Assembly (NCBI GenBank): GCA_934047225.1
Contig: CAKOHE010000047.1
Location: 1 to 64,000 of the forward strand
Length of the DNA: 64,000 nucleotides
Direction of reading: 5' to 3'
Source: Ypsolopha sequella
Lineage: Eukaryota > Arthropoda > Insecta > Lepidoptera > Ypsolophidae
Part shown: positions 54,833 to 64,000 of the stretch, one piece after another
Layout of the letters: every line of letters starts with the position of its first letter
Numbering within the stretch: the stretch's first letter is position 1
Notes under the pieces: generated by a model
The model's input: only the letters and a program-made list of their open reading frames with translations
Told to the model about the DNA's origin: nothing
Database searches by the model: none
Translations under genes and position numbers: made by a program

Positions 54833-55760
54833 CAAGACAAGACAAGACAAGACAAATACTCTTTATTGTACACCAAAGTTAATAAAATAAGGTAAAAGAA
54901 CAAACTTATGAGAGAAGGTAACAAATGGCGGCCTTATCACTTATAGCGATTTCTTCCAGACAACCTTTGGGTGGAAATTAATCGTTGGAAAAAATAACGC
55001 GAAGGTGGTGCACAAAATAAATAATAATAATCAAATGGATAGCAAAATACCTAAAATAAATACACAAGTATAACATTGTACATACAAATACATATAATAC
55101 GATAAATATATATACTAATATATAACAAAAATAAATACTATAATACGTAAACCAAAAGTAAATAAATATTAGTGGCAGAAGTAGGGATTTAACTAACATT
55201 TACAAAGAAAGAAAATGATTTTTAAGTAATCTTTTGAAAACAGGCAACGAGGGAGCACGTTTAATAGCGATAGGCAAGTTATTCCACAATGTGACAGCTT
55301 TAACAGCAAAAGAATTTCCATAAAAAGTTGTAGTGTGAGATGGAATTGCCAAACGCAAATTTTCGGAGGACCGTAGAGTACGGTCATGGGTAGAGTGCAG
55401 GAATTTAAAGCAATCTTTAAGATATGATGGAGTTGAAGGATTGAACAGTACAGAATAAAGAAGAGAGAGAATGTGGGCGTCACGCCGAAGGCGAATTGGG
55501 AGCCACTGAAGTTGTAACCTAAAATCAGAAATGTGGTCAAACTTACGAAGACCGAAAATGAACCTTATGGCGAAGTTTTGGAGGCGTTCAAGCTTATTCA
55601 GCTGTTCCGAAGTTAAATCTAGATAACAAACGTCTGCATAATCAAGGATGGGCAAAAGAAGGGATGTAGCAAGCGCAATTTTGGTAGCTGTCGGGAGGAG
55701 ATTTCTGAGCCTTCTCAAGGATCCTGCAGAGGCAAACATCTTCCGGCTAACTTGTTGTAA
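54833..55760 (-). mobile_element. 5'-truncated LINE, minus strand
   Basis: Minus-strand order: truncated start next to the 18-bp array at about 55,760, the C-terminal part of ORF2, about 350 bp of 3' region, 'gtacaataaagagta' and a (TTGTC)n tail at 54,833-54,856. Only about 0.9 kb of the LINE is present, as usual for incomplete reverse transcription. Confidence 0.85.
55200..55739 (-). CDS. LINE ORF2 C-terminal region (partial)
   Basis: 179 residues with the region after the reverse-transcriptase palm: LLLPILDYADVCYLDL, LNKLERLQNFAIRFIFGL, and near the end LWNNLPIAIKRAPSLPVFK. 'ILDYaDvcy', 'kLer.QN.aiRfi.g', and 'WN.LP..ik....l..Fk..l' are typical of LINE proteins of the CR1/Jockey group. The catalytic palm and the endonuclease are missing, so the piece cannot act. 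The start given is just the first Met; the reading is open a little further, to the array. Confidence 0.85.
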   Translation of the reverse strand: MFASAGSLRRLRNLLPTATKIALATSLLLPILDYADVCYLDLTSEQLNKLERLQNFAIRFIFGLRKFDHISDFRLQLQWLPIRLRRDAHILSLLYSVLFNPSTPSYLKDCFKFLHSTHDRTLRSSENLRLAIPSHTTTFYGNSFAVKAVTLWNNLPIAIKRAPSLPVFKRLLKNHFLSL

Positions 55761-55761
55761 T

Positions 55762-58595
55762 GAGTGTAAGCTTCCTACTGAGTGTAAGCTTCCTACTGAG
55801 TGTAAGCTTCCTACTGAGTGTAAGCTTCCTACTGAGTGTAAGCTTCCTACTGAGTGTAAGCTTCCTACTGAGTGTAAGCTTCCTACTGAGTGTAAGCTTC
55901 CTACTGAGTGTAAGCTTCCTACTGAGTGTAAGCTTCCTACTGAGTGTAAGCTTCCTACTGACTGTAAGCTTCCTACTGACTGTAAGCTTCCTACTGACTG
56001 TAAGCTTCCTACTGAGTGTAAGCTTCCTACTGAGTGTAAGCTTCCTACTGAGTGTAAGCTTCCTACTGAGTGTAAGCTTCCTACTGAGTGTAAGCTTCCT
56101 ACTGACTGTAAGCTTCCTACTGACTGTAAGCTTCCTACTGAGTGTAAGCTTCCTACTGAGTGTAAGCTTCCTACTGACTGTAAGCTTCCTACTGACTGTA
56201 AGCTTCCTACTGAGTGTAAGCTTCCTACTGAGTGTAAGCTTCCTACTGAGTGTAAGCTTCCTACTGACTGTAAGCTTCCTACTGAGTGTAAGCTTCCTAC
56301 TGAGTGTAAGCTTCCTACTGAGTGTAAGCTTCCTACTGAGTGTAAGCTTCCTACTGACTGTAAGCTTCCTACTGAGTGTAAGCTTCCTACTGAGTGTAAG
56401 CTTCCTACTGAGTGTAAGCTTCCTACTGAGTGTAAGCTTCCTACTGACTGTAAGCTTCCTACTGAGTGTAAGCTTCCTACTGAGTGTAAGCTTCCTACTG
56501 AGTGTAAGCTTCCTACTGAGTGTAAGCTTCCTACTGAGTGTAAGCTTCCTACTGAGTGGAAGCTTCCTACTGAGTGTAAGCTTCCTACTGAGTGTAAGCT
56601 TCCTACTGAGTGTAAGCTTCCTACTGAGTGTAAGCTTCCTACTGAGTGTAAGCTTCCTACTGAGTGTAAGCTTCCTACTGAGTGTAAGCTTCCTACTGAG
56701 TGTAAGCTTCCTACTGAGTGGAAGCTTCCTACTGAGTGTAAGCTTCCTACTGAGTGTAAGCTTCCTACTGAGTGTAAGCTTCCTACTGAGTGTAAGCTTC
56801 CTACTGACTGTAAGCTTCCTACTGACTGTAAGCTTCCTACTGACTGTAAGCTTCCTACTGACTGTAAGCTTCCTACTGAGTGTAAGCTTCCTACTGAGTG
56901 TAAGCTTCCTACTGAGTGTAAGCTTCCTACTGAGTGTAAGCTTCCTACTGAGTGTAAGCTTCCTACTGACTGTAAGCTTCCTACTGAGTGTAAGCTTCCT
57001 ACTGAGTGTAAGCTTCCTACTGAGTGTAAGCTTTCTACTGAGTGTAAGCTTCCTACTGACTGTAAGCTTCCTACTGAGTGGAAGCTTCCTACTGAGTGTA
57101 AGCTTCCTACTGAGTGTAAGCTTCCTACTGAGTGTAAGCTTCCTACTGAGTGTAAGCTTCCTACTGAGTGTAAGCTTCCTACTGAGTGTAAGCTTTCTAC
57201 TGAGTGTAAGCTTCCTACTGAGTGTAAGCTTCCTACTGACTGTAAGCTTTCTACTGAGTGTAAGCTTCCTACTGAGTGTAAGCTTCCTACTGACTGTAAG
57301 CTTCCTACTGAGTGTAAGCTTTCTACTGAGTGTAAGCTTCCTACTGAGTGTAAGCTTCCTACTGAGTGTAAGCTTCCTACTGAGTGTAAGCTTTCTACTG
57401 AGTGTAAGCTTCCTACTGAGTGTAAGCTTCCTACTGACTGTAAGCTTCCTACTGAGTGTAAGCTTCCTACTGAGTGTAAGCTTTCTACTGAGTGTAAGCT
57501 TCCTACTGAGTGTAAGCTTCCTACTCAGTGTAAGCTTCCTACTGAGTGTAAGCTTCCTACTGAGTGTAAGCTTCCTACTGAGTGTAAGCTTCCTACTGAG
57601 TGTAAGCTTCCTACTGAGTGTAAGCTTCCTACTGAGTGTAAGCTTCCTACTGACTGTAAGCTTCCTACTGACTGTAAGCTTCCTACTGACTGTAAGCTTC
57701 CTACTAAGTGTAAGCTTAATACTCAGTGTAAGCTTCCTACTGACTGTAAGCTTCCTACTGACTGTAAGCTTCCTACTGACTGTAAGCTTCCTACTGAGTG
57801 TAAGCTTCCTACTGACTGTAAGCTTCCTACTGACTGTAAGCTTCCTACTGACTGTAAGCTTCGTACTGACTGTAAGCTTCCTACTGAGTGTAAGCTTCCT
57901 ACTGAGTGTAAGCTTCCTACTGAGTGTAAGCTTCCTACTGACTGTAAGCTTCCTACTGAGTGTAAGCTTCCTACTGAGTGTAAGCTTCCTACTGAGTGTA
58001 AGCTTCCTACTGACTGTAAGCTTCGTACTGACTGTAAGCTTCCTACTGAGTGTAAGCTTCCTACTGAGTGTAAGCTTCCTACTGAGTGTAAGCTTCCTAC
58101 TGACTGTAAGCTTCCTACTGAGTGTAAGCTTCCTACTGAGTGTAAGCTTCCTACTCAGTGTAAGCTTCCTACTGAGTGTAAGCTTCCTACTGACTGTAAG
58201 CTTCCTACTGACTGTAAGCTTCCTACTGAGTGTAAGCTTAATACTCAGTGTAAGCTTCCTACTGACTGTAAGCTTCCTACTGACTGTAAGCTTCCTACTG
58301 ACTGTAAGCTTCCTACTGAGTGTAAGCTTCCTACTGACTGTAAGCTTCCTACTGACTGTAAGCTTCCTACTGACTGTAAGCTTCGTACTGACTGTAAGCT
58401 TCCTACTGAGTGTAAGCTTCCTACTGAGTGTAAGCTTCCTACTGAGTGTAAGCTTCCTACTGACTGTAAGCTTCCTACTGAGTGTAAGCTTCCTACTGAG
58501 TGTAAGCTTCCTACTGAGTGTAAGCTTCCTACTGAGTGTAAGCTTCCTACTGAGTGTAAGCTTCCTACTGAGTGTAAGCTTCCTACTGACTGTAA
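55762..58595. repeat. 18-bp minisatellite array, about 157 copies
   Basis: Unit GAGTGTAAGCTTCCTACT, 157 full copies plus 8 bases. Each unit contains a HindIII site AAGCTT. Variants are few and mostly at fixed sites (gag/gac, tgt/tgg, cct/tct/cgt/aat). Because 18 is a multiple of 3, two plus-strand frames are open throughout: (ECKLPT)n to 58,599 and (SVSFLL)n to 58,615. I regard these as by-products, not proteins. Variant blocks recur 522 bp apart (29 units), a higher-order duplication. Confidence 0.98.
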
Positions 58596-58634
58596 TTAAA
58601 TACTTTTGCCTTTAAGCACTGCGGAAAGTCATCG

Positions 58635-58880
58635 ACATAATCTGCCGAATCAGTAAGTTGAAGTGGCAGTGGGTAGGCCCATATTTGTCGCCGACGTGAT
58701 TGCCGTTGGAGCCAAAAGGCCTAGAATTGACACCACGTGCAGCAAAGCGTAGCCTAGACCGACCTCGTGCCTGCTGGCCCGGCGGACTTCGCGGGTAGCG
58801 GCTGGATGAGCATGACGGAGGAGCGCCAAGAGTGGCAAAATTTTAGAAAGGCCTATTTCCAGCAGTAAACGAACACAGGC
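58635..58880 (+). pseudogene. RTE-type LINE, C-terminal end, degraded
   Basis: Remnants in shifting frames: SKLKWQWVGPYLS near 58,653; PRAAKRSLDRPRACW near 58,733-58,780; and GWMSMTEERQEW followed by KAYFQQ and TAA at 58,866-58,868. The series 'KLKWqWaGH ... P..gkR..GRP..RW ... W...A.dR..W....eay.qQ*' is the end of RTE-like endonuclease/RT proteins that are abundant in moths. At least one stop and one frameshift are visible. A short 3' region follows. Confidence 0.75.
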
Positions 58881-59091
58881 TGATGGATGGCTAGATATTT
58901 TATCCCCAGATAAAGTGTCTTTGGCGAGGTCGAAGGCGTATCAGCGTTTCTAAACGGAAAAAGCACGATTGCTTATAAAATTTGTTGTCGCACGTTTACT
59001 AATTCAAAAATTATTTTCAATAAGTTCCGCATTGAGTCCGCGTAGTAGATTGTAGCCGTAAGTACGCTAATTATTCCTGTTATATTTGACG

Positions 59092-59833
59092 AAAAACCGG
59101 TCAAGTGCGAATCAGACTCGCGTACCTAGGTTTCGTAATTCGACAGTTTTGGGAACAGAAAATTTTATTTGGTCTTTTTTTTCGTGAATTTCTCAATTTT
59201 TTTTCTGTAATCTTTACGTAAGCACTTATTGCCGTGGTTTTTTTTTTTACATTTTTCGGTTCACCAGTTTTGAAGATAAGGGAAGGGACATACATTTTTT
59301 GTGGTTTTCTGAGGATTTATCGAAATAGATGCAAGTATATTATCAAAACTATATATTTTTACAATCGACTTTTTAATACCTATATTGTATTAAAAAAATA
59401 TGTATAAATTTATTTAACTTTATTTTTATTTTTCATTTGTATTAAAAAAAAACACGCTATAATTATCCTGTAATTGGCCAGTTATGACCTATAATCGGGG
59501 TGGGTACATACATTTTTTTTATGGTATTTCGACGATTTCTTGAAAAAGGTGCAAGTTAATATAGCCAAATTATATAATTTTATAATCAGCTCCTTAATAC
59601 TTATAATTCGATACCCATATTGTGGTTTTAGGAATATTTTTTTTTTCTTCTTTTGTGCAAAATTCTAAGTCTTTGTCTTTAACAGTGCTAAAGTTATGAG
59701 GCTGTGACATACGGATGGATGGACAACGGAATCTCACCGTTAAAGTTCAAAAAAGGTCAAAATTAAATTTTCTATTCGCAAAACTGTCGAATTACGGACG
59801 ACTTGCGAGTCTGACTCGCACTTGACCGTTTTT
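59092..59833. mobile_element. inverted-repeat element, 742 bp
   Basis: The left end 'aaaaaccggtcaagtgcga' and on to 'cgacagtttt' is mirrored at 59,780-59,833 ('aaaactgtcgaattacg', 'gcgagtctgactcgcactt', 'gaccgttttt'), about 55 bp. The interior holds two diverged copies of a block of about 200 bp (59,250-59,390 and 59,480-59,630). Non-coding. A partial inverted copy lies at 63,640-63,856. Confidence 0.8.
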
Positions 59834-59915
59834 CTTTTTATTTGGTACCATTTTTTTGTACTTTGCGCTTGTGCAAATTTAAAGGAGCTTGTGCTTGAGC
59901 TTGTGTAAAACACTT

Positions 59916-60265
59916 CACTTTTCTAAAGAAATTTGTCACCCCATTGCCATCCCATGGGAACTGATATATGGGATAAAAAGTAGCCTATGTCCTATTTCAG
60001 GTCTAGAACTACATTTGTGCCAAGTTTGAGCCCAATCGGTAGGTACGGGGAGTGAAGGAGCAAAACATCACTTTTCTAAAGAAATTTGACACCCCATTGC
60101 CATCCCATGGGAACTGATTTATGGGATAAAAAGTAGCCTATGTGCTATTCCAGGTCCAGAACTACATTTGTGCAAATTTTCAGACCAATCGGTTTGGTAG
60201 TTACGGCGTGAAGGAGTAACAAAAATCCATACATCCATCCAAACTTTCGCATTTATAATATTAGT
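59916..60265 (+). repeat. two tandem units of 153 bp and a common moth repeat tail
   Basis: 'cacttttctaaagaaatttg' begins units at 59,916 and 60,069, each with 'gccatcccatgggaactgat' and 'aaaaagtagcctatgt'. The second unit runs on to 'catttataatattagtggga', a tail well known from repeats of Lepidoptera. Confidence 0.85.
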
Positions 60266-60289
60266 GGGATAATTGCTGCGTTTAGTTTG

Positions 60290-60767
60290 AAGTCGGGCGA
60301 AGCCCGCCTAACACTGACAGCAGGTTAGCATGTTCAATTACAACGCGTGCAAAAGAGATGGCATGTAGTCCGTCCGACGTCGCGTCGTTTGACGATTAAA
60401 CTGAACGCAGCCCTTTATAACCTAGAATTTTGTGATTGTGTTGTGAGTCGAAAAGACAACAACTTTGCAGTCGAACGAAAAAGCAACCAAGTTCAGAATA
60501 AATAGGAGAGCAATCAAAGAAATAACTAAAAAAAGCCATGGAGTGGAAGAAAAGCTAATAAATGCGGATAAAATTGTTGTAGAAGTCGCATAAAAGAAAA
60601 AATTGTCGAGGTTATGTTCTGATCAAATCAGATGAAAAAAGTGCTTACAGGCTTACAGGTTAGTTACTTATCCACTATGATGTCTTGAATGAACCTAAAT
60701 ATTTGTTTCAAGTAATAAAATATTACAACAAAGTATTTATACATCTTTTTGTTGTTTCAGAAAATAA
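60290..60767. other. spacer with a shared repeat fragment
   Basis: 'gtcgggcgaagcccgcctaa' forms a hairpin, and 'gcgtgcaaaagagatggcat' (60,345) is the complement of the centre of the foldback at 40,788-40,952. The remainder is unassigned. Confidence 0.5.
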
Positions 60768-60928
60768 ACCATTTGCAAAGTTTTTCACACGTATCCAAGT
60801 ACCTATATTTTTGAAGAGTTACCATTGGCTAAGGAACAACAAGCTCGCTTCGAGAACAGTAGTCAAAGAAAACTTAATCATCCATTGAAACGCCAAGCAG
60901 ATGTTGACAGTGTATATAATGAAATGAA
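60768..60928 (+). other. possible exon of unknown gene
   Basis: An open stretch reads FEELPLAKEQQARFENSS and continues RKLNHPLKRQADVDSVYNEM, with the composition of a real hydrophilic protein. It ends at a good donor (AA|GTGAGC at 60,929). An acceptor-like 'ttgttgtttcag' ends at 60,760, but a TAA follows at 60,765 in this frame, so either the acceptor lies further in or the exon is dead. An overlapping plus frame (60,685-60,888) is open too. No homologue recognised. Confidence 0.2.
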
Positions 60929-61604
60929 GTGAGCACAATTGAGTGAGGGCATTGTTAATTTTCCTCACGTTATAGCTCTAATGATTACTTACTACTCATA
61001 AGAGTTTGGTGTCCTATTTTTCAGAAGCGTTTAGGGTTCCTGTCAACGTTTAACCTGGTAGTATATGGGCAGATCAGGGATTCAACATTTTAGATTTATT
61101 TACATTATATTTTAAGTATCTGCATTAAGGTAGCGTTCCTAAATACCGGGGTAAAGGTAAAAATGAACTGTCACCCGTTCCACAACCACCCGAGTGAAAA
61201 CGAAAAGCACGAAGTTGTTCAATAAACCTTGTCAGAAATGTAAAATTCTCTTTGACAGTTAATTTTTACATTTACCCGGATGTTTAGAAACGCAACGCAT
61301 ATTAGATATAACAGCCTACATTTCTAAAATCTCAAATTCCCTGTGGTGCAAGGTTAGATCATAAGCTAGCTAGTTAGAGAGTTCATTTAGAACACATGTT
61401 TTGGCTATTAAAAACTTACTCCATATTTTACTAGCTGTCTAAAATATTTTTTGTTTATTATATATATTGCTATTTTTAGGAGAACATAATGTAAAAATAA
61501 AATAACATTTGTAATACATACCTATTGTTTTAATTTGCCATAAACTTTTTACATCTTTTTCTAAATGAGAAGAATAAAAAACATCAAATCAAAAGCAGTA
61601 CAAC
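60929..61604. other. unassigned stretch
   Basis: Nothing recognised. Confidence 0.5.
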
Positions 61605-61765
61605 GATATGAATCCCCCAGAGGGTGTCAGATGTGTTTTCGAGTATAAACTGTGAAGTCCACACTCGTACATCCATGTTTTACCAATGATTAGTATGTCC
61701 CAGCGTGATGATTGGTGAGCTCTATTGCTGTACTTCAGGCACAAAATGGACCCACACCTTAATGT
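61605..61765 (+). repeat. interspersed repeat (first copy at 12,560-12,745)
   Basis: Same block order as at 12,560-12,745 and same orientation, moderately diverged. Confidence 0.65.
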
Positions 61766-63639
61766 GCAGACACGACCGAGTGCTCAAACCACATTAGACC
61801 ACAGGCGGTCATTTGGTAGTAATTAATGACTATGATTCCTTTTCGACATTCACTTTCTTAGGGTATGGTACCATTACAGGAGTAGTTTCAGACTTTTTTG
61901 CAACATGTGGACATTTCACTTCAGTAACTTCTCGGTTGACCAGCAGGCCATCAGGAGAAGCATTCAAAAACAGCCCAGCTTTGTCTTGTTCATAGTGCAG
62001 TATCCGGTGTTTATGTAGGCGTCACCATTTATTGCAAGACATCTGAAAGTCATCTTCGCTATGTTACATGCAAAAGCATGACTTGAATTGTAGTTCTACT
62101 CTGCTTCGGTTTTTTATTTCATAAGGGGTGGTAGCAGCAGGTACCTCTTGTCTCCTGGAATAAGTATTTTGAAAATAAGTTTGCAAACGCCATAAACATA
62201 TACCTACCTACTTATAGGAAACAATTTAATTAGAATAATTAGTATCTTGATTTATTTAGGAAAAATAGATTGGGGTGTACAAACAGTACAAAGCCACTTA
62301 GAAAAAACAAGACAAGACATATAATTTTTAGTGCCGCCTTTGGTAAACTCTGGGCGGAAAATGCTAGTTTTAACAGTACCATTTACCTTTTTTCTGCATC
62401 TGCTAAGGTCAACACGACATTTTCCTCCATTCTTACCTCAAAAACGATCAGAAAACATTCTAAATGAACTTGTTAAAATTTAATCGTCACGAAATACGTC
62501 TCAACTAAAATTTGTCCATTTTTAGTTTGACGTTTCTAAAATTTGACAGTTAGATGGTCACTTCGAATTGCAAAATTATGTTTTGGTCTTAATTTAATTC
62601 AAACTAACTAAAATTAGTTTGCTCCTGTCAAAATAGGTTAGGTTGTGTTTTACCGAATAGCAAAAGTAATTTGACACATCTTAACTTAATTTAAGTTAAG
62701 TTAAGTCGTATTTGTGCACATTCGAATCGATACCACTGTCTACCCTGACAAATACGCATCATTTACGCATTTTTACTCGTATCGTAAAAAAAAATCTGCT
62801 AAAGTGTAGCGACACCGACCGCCATGTATTGTCATTGGCGAGAACTGCGAGTCTCAGTTCACAGCTGCGAGTCGCTCGCTCACTCGAGCATTCCGAAATA
62901 GAATTACATCGCTAAAATCGATTACGAAAGACTATGAAGTGAATGGCTTATGATTCGTTGTAATTTAATTTCGGACCAGTCATCGCGGAATGGTGGCTGC
63001 CGGTTTATATGTGTTGGGTCATTATTTCAACAGTATCTTTGTTGTGTGCGTTACTGTAAGTAATGGCACACAAATGCAAAAGCTTTTGCTTGTTTGCGTG
63101 CGAGGTGTAGGCGAAAACTCTGCAAAAAGCCGACGGCTTTTTAGTTTTACGACATTCACCGAAAATTACCGAAGTCTTACGAAGCCGCCTTAGCGGCTTA
63201 GCCAGCGCCATCCATTATTGTTTTTCGTTCGTTCGTTACGCAAATTGATGACAAGCAGTATAAATAAAATAAAATTGGGTCTAAAAATTGCAAAAAATTA
63301 CTAGTGGTGGTAGTAACTACTGTGAAAGTTGTGCTGGGAATGTGTGTGTGCAAAAATTAAGAAATGGTACGTTTTGAAAACTGTGTTTTGCGGAAAAAAA
63401 AGAAGTAATCGAGAAAGGCCGCTTCGTACCGGATTCAAATAAAAGGTAAAGCAACTAGAAAATTCAATCCAAAACAATATGAAACATTTAACTGGCTGAC
63501 AGGTTGTAAACTTACTAATCGATTGTTTTGTTTCTTCTGCTTGTTATGTTCAAATAACCAAACTGTTTGGAACGATGCCGGTTACAGATGCGCATAAAAT
63601 ACATATACAGCTTAGCTATATTTACTTGCGTCTATTTTG
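61766..63639. other. unassigned stretch
   Basis: Several frames of about 60-67 codons, none with family features. The GC-richer patch 62,810-62,900 ('gagtcgctcgctcactcgag') and the hairpins 'aaaaagccgacggcttttt' (63,125) and 'aagccgccttagcggctt' (63,180) could belong to a transcript leader, but nothing supports a gene. Confidence 0.4.
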
Positions 63640-63856
63640 GGAAATCCTCGAAAAACTACAAAAAAAAATTGATGTCCCTCAACTTATCTCTAAAATTGGT
63701 TGATGAAAAGTAAAAAAAAATCATGGTAATATGTGCTTACGTAAAGATTACAGGAATAATATAGCGGTTTAGAAATTCACGAAAACAAAATTAAATTTTT
63801 CATCCACGATACGGAACCTTAGGTACGCGAGTCTGACTCGCACTTGACCGGTTTTG
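63640..63856 (-). repeat. partial inverted copy of the 59,092 element
   Basis: The complement matches the left 200 bp of 59,092-59,833: 'accggtcaagtgcgagtcag', 'tttcgtgaatttct', 'gtaatctttacgtaagca'. The other end is missing. The last 144 bp of the window hold nothing recognised. Confidence 0.75.
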
Positions 63857-64000
63857 TTGTCTACCCTGTGTAAAAACTCTGTGCACGCCACTGACGGATA
63901 GTACACATGTTAGAATACCTGACATAACAAAATCGAGTTCGTGTACGTCTAACGGTACTTATAGTCAATTAACTTTACCCTAACAAGCACACGTAGCACA

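Noticed and set aside
55762..58595. CRISPR-like regular repeats
   Set aside because: No spacers between repeats, unit is continuous, and the DNA is eukaryotic.
55648..58615. 983- and 951-codon frames over the 18-bp array
   Set aside because: Open only because the unit is 18 bp without a stop; the first begins antisense within the LINE fragment. Not evidence for a protein.

Overview
The window looks like a stretch of a lepidopteran (moth or butterfly) nuclear genome that consists almost wholly of mobile DNA and its debris. The reasons are: AT-rich, intron-like background; two BEL/Pao LTR retrotransposons; several LINEs; Helitron-like termini carrying the 'gcgaagccgcgggc' and CTAG signature common in Lepidoptera; RTE-type 3' ends ending in the familiar '..cag cag taa' tail; and short TA-flanked inverted-repeat elements starting with AACCGACTTC. 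I find no convincing intact host gene, rRNA or tRNA gene, or CRISPR array. Host sequence, if present, is limited to a possible exon near 60.8-60.9 kb and to unassigned spacer.

Layout. 1-5.05 kb: a BEL/Pao element on the minus strand whose gag-pol frame is open for 1,401 codons and leaves the window at the left edge. 5.05-17.6 kb: small elements, including a 2.78 kb unit (8,259-11,040) with 40-bp terminal inverted repeats, a perfect 8-bp target duplication and a broken two-exon THAP zinc-finger gene, best read as a P-superfamily relic. A second THAP remnant lies at 14.8 kb. 17.63-31.09 kb: a four-part nest. A foldback element of about 0.5 kb was split by a BEL/Pao element (17,678-30,636, 5-bp duplication TATTC); that BEL element took a full-length Jockey-clade LINE in its 5' LTR (10-bp duplication) and a 5'-truncated LINE piece in its pol gene (5-bp duplication).

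31.17-31.68 kb: seven copies of a 73-bp tandem repeat. 32.6-36.2 kb: another LINE with two ORFs and several frameshifts. 36-46 kb: Helitron-like and foldback repeats, an OTU-protease pseudogene (42.3-42.9 kb) and a three-fold large tandem repeat (43.5-44.4 kb). 46.44-48.04 kb: a 1.6 kb unit with CCCAAGTAGCATT terminal inverted repeats that I cannot assign. 48.6-54.8 kb: repeat copies, a LINE tail and a 0.79 kb unit between 15-bp direct repeats. 54.8-58.6 kb: a 5'-truncated LINE on the minus strand next to a 2.8 kb array of 157 copies of an 18-bp unit. 58.6-64 kb: RTE tail, inverted-repeat elements and other interspersed repeats.

The genes do not form a host pathway. They are self-mobilising units (gag, protease, reverse transcriptase, RNase H, integrase, endonuclease, THAP DNA-binding domain) at different stages of decay. 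The relative order in the central nest can be read directly: foldback element first, BEL second (its LTRs differ at only 3 of 584 aligned positions), then the Jockey and LINE-fragment insertions.
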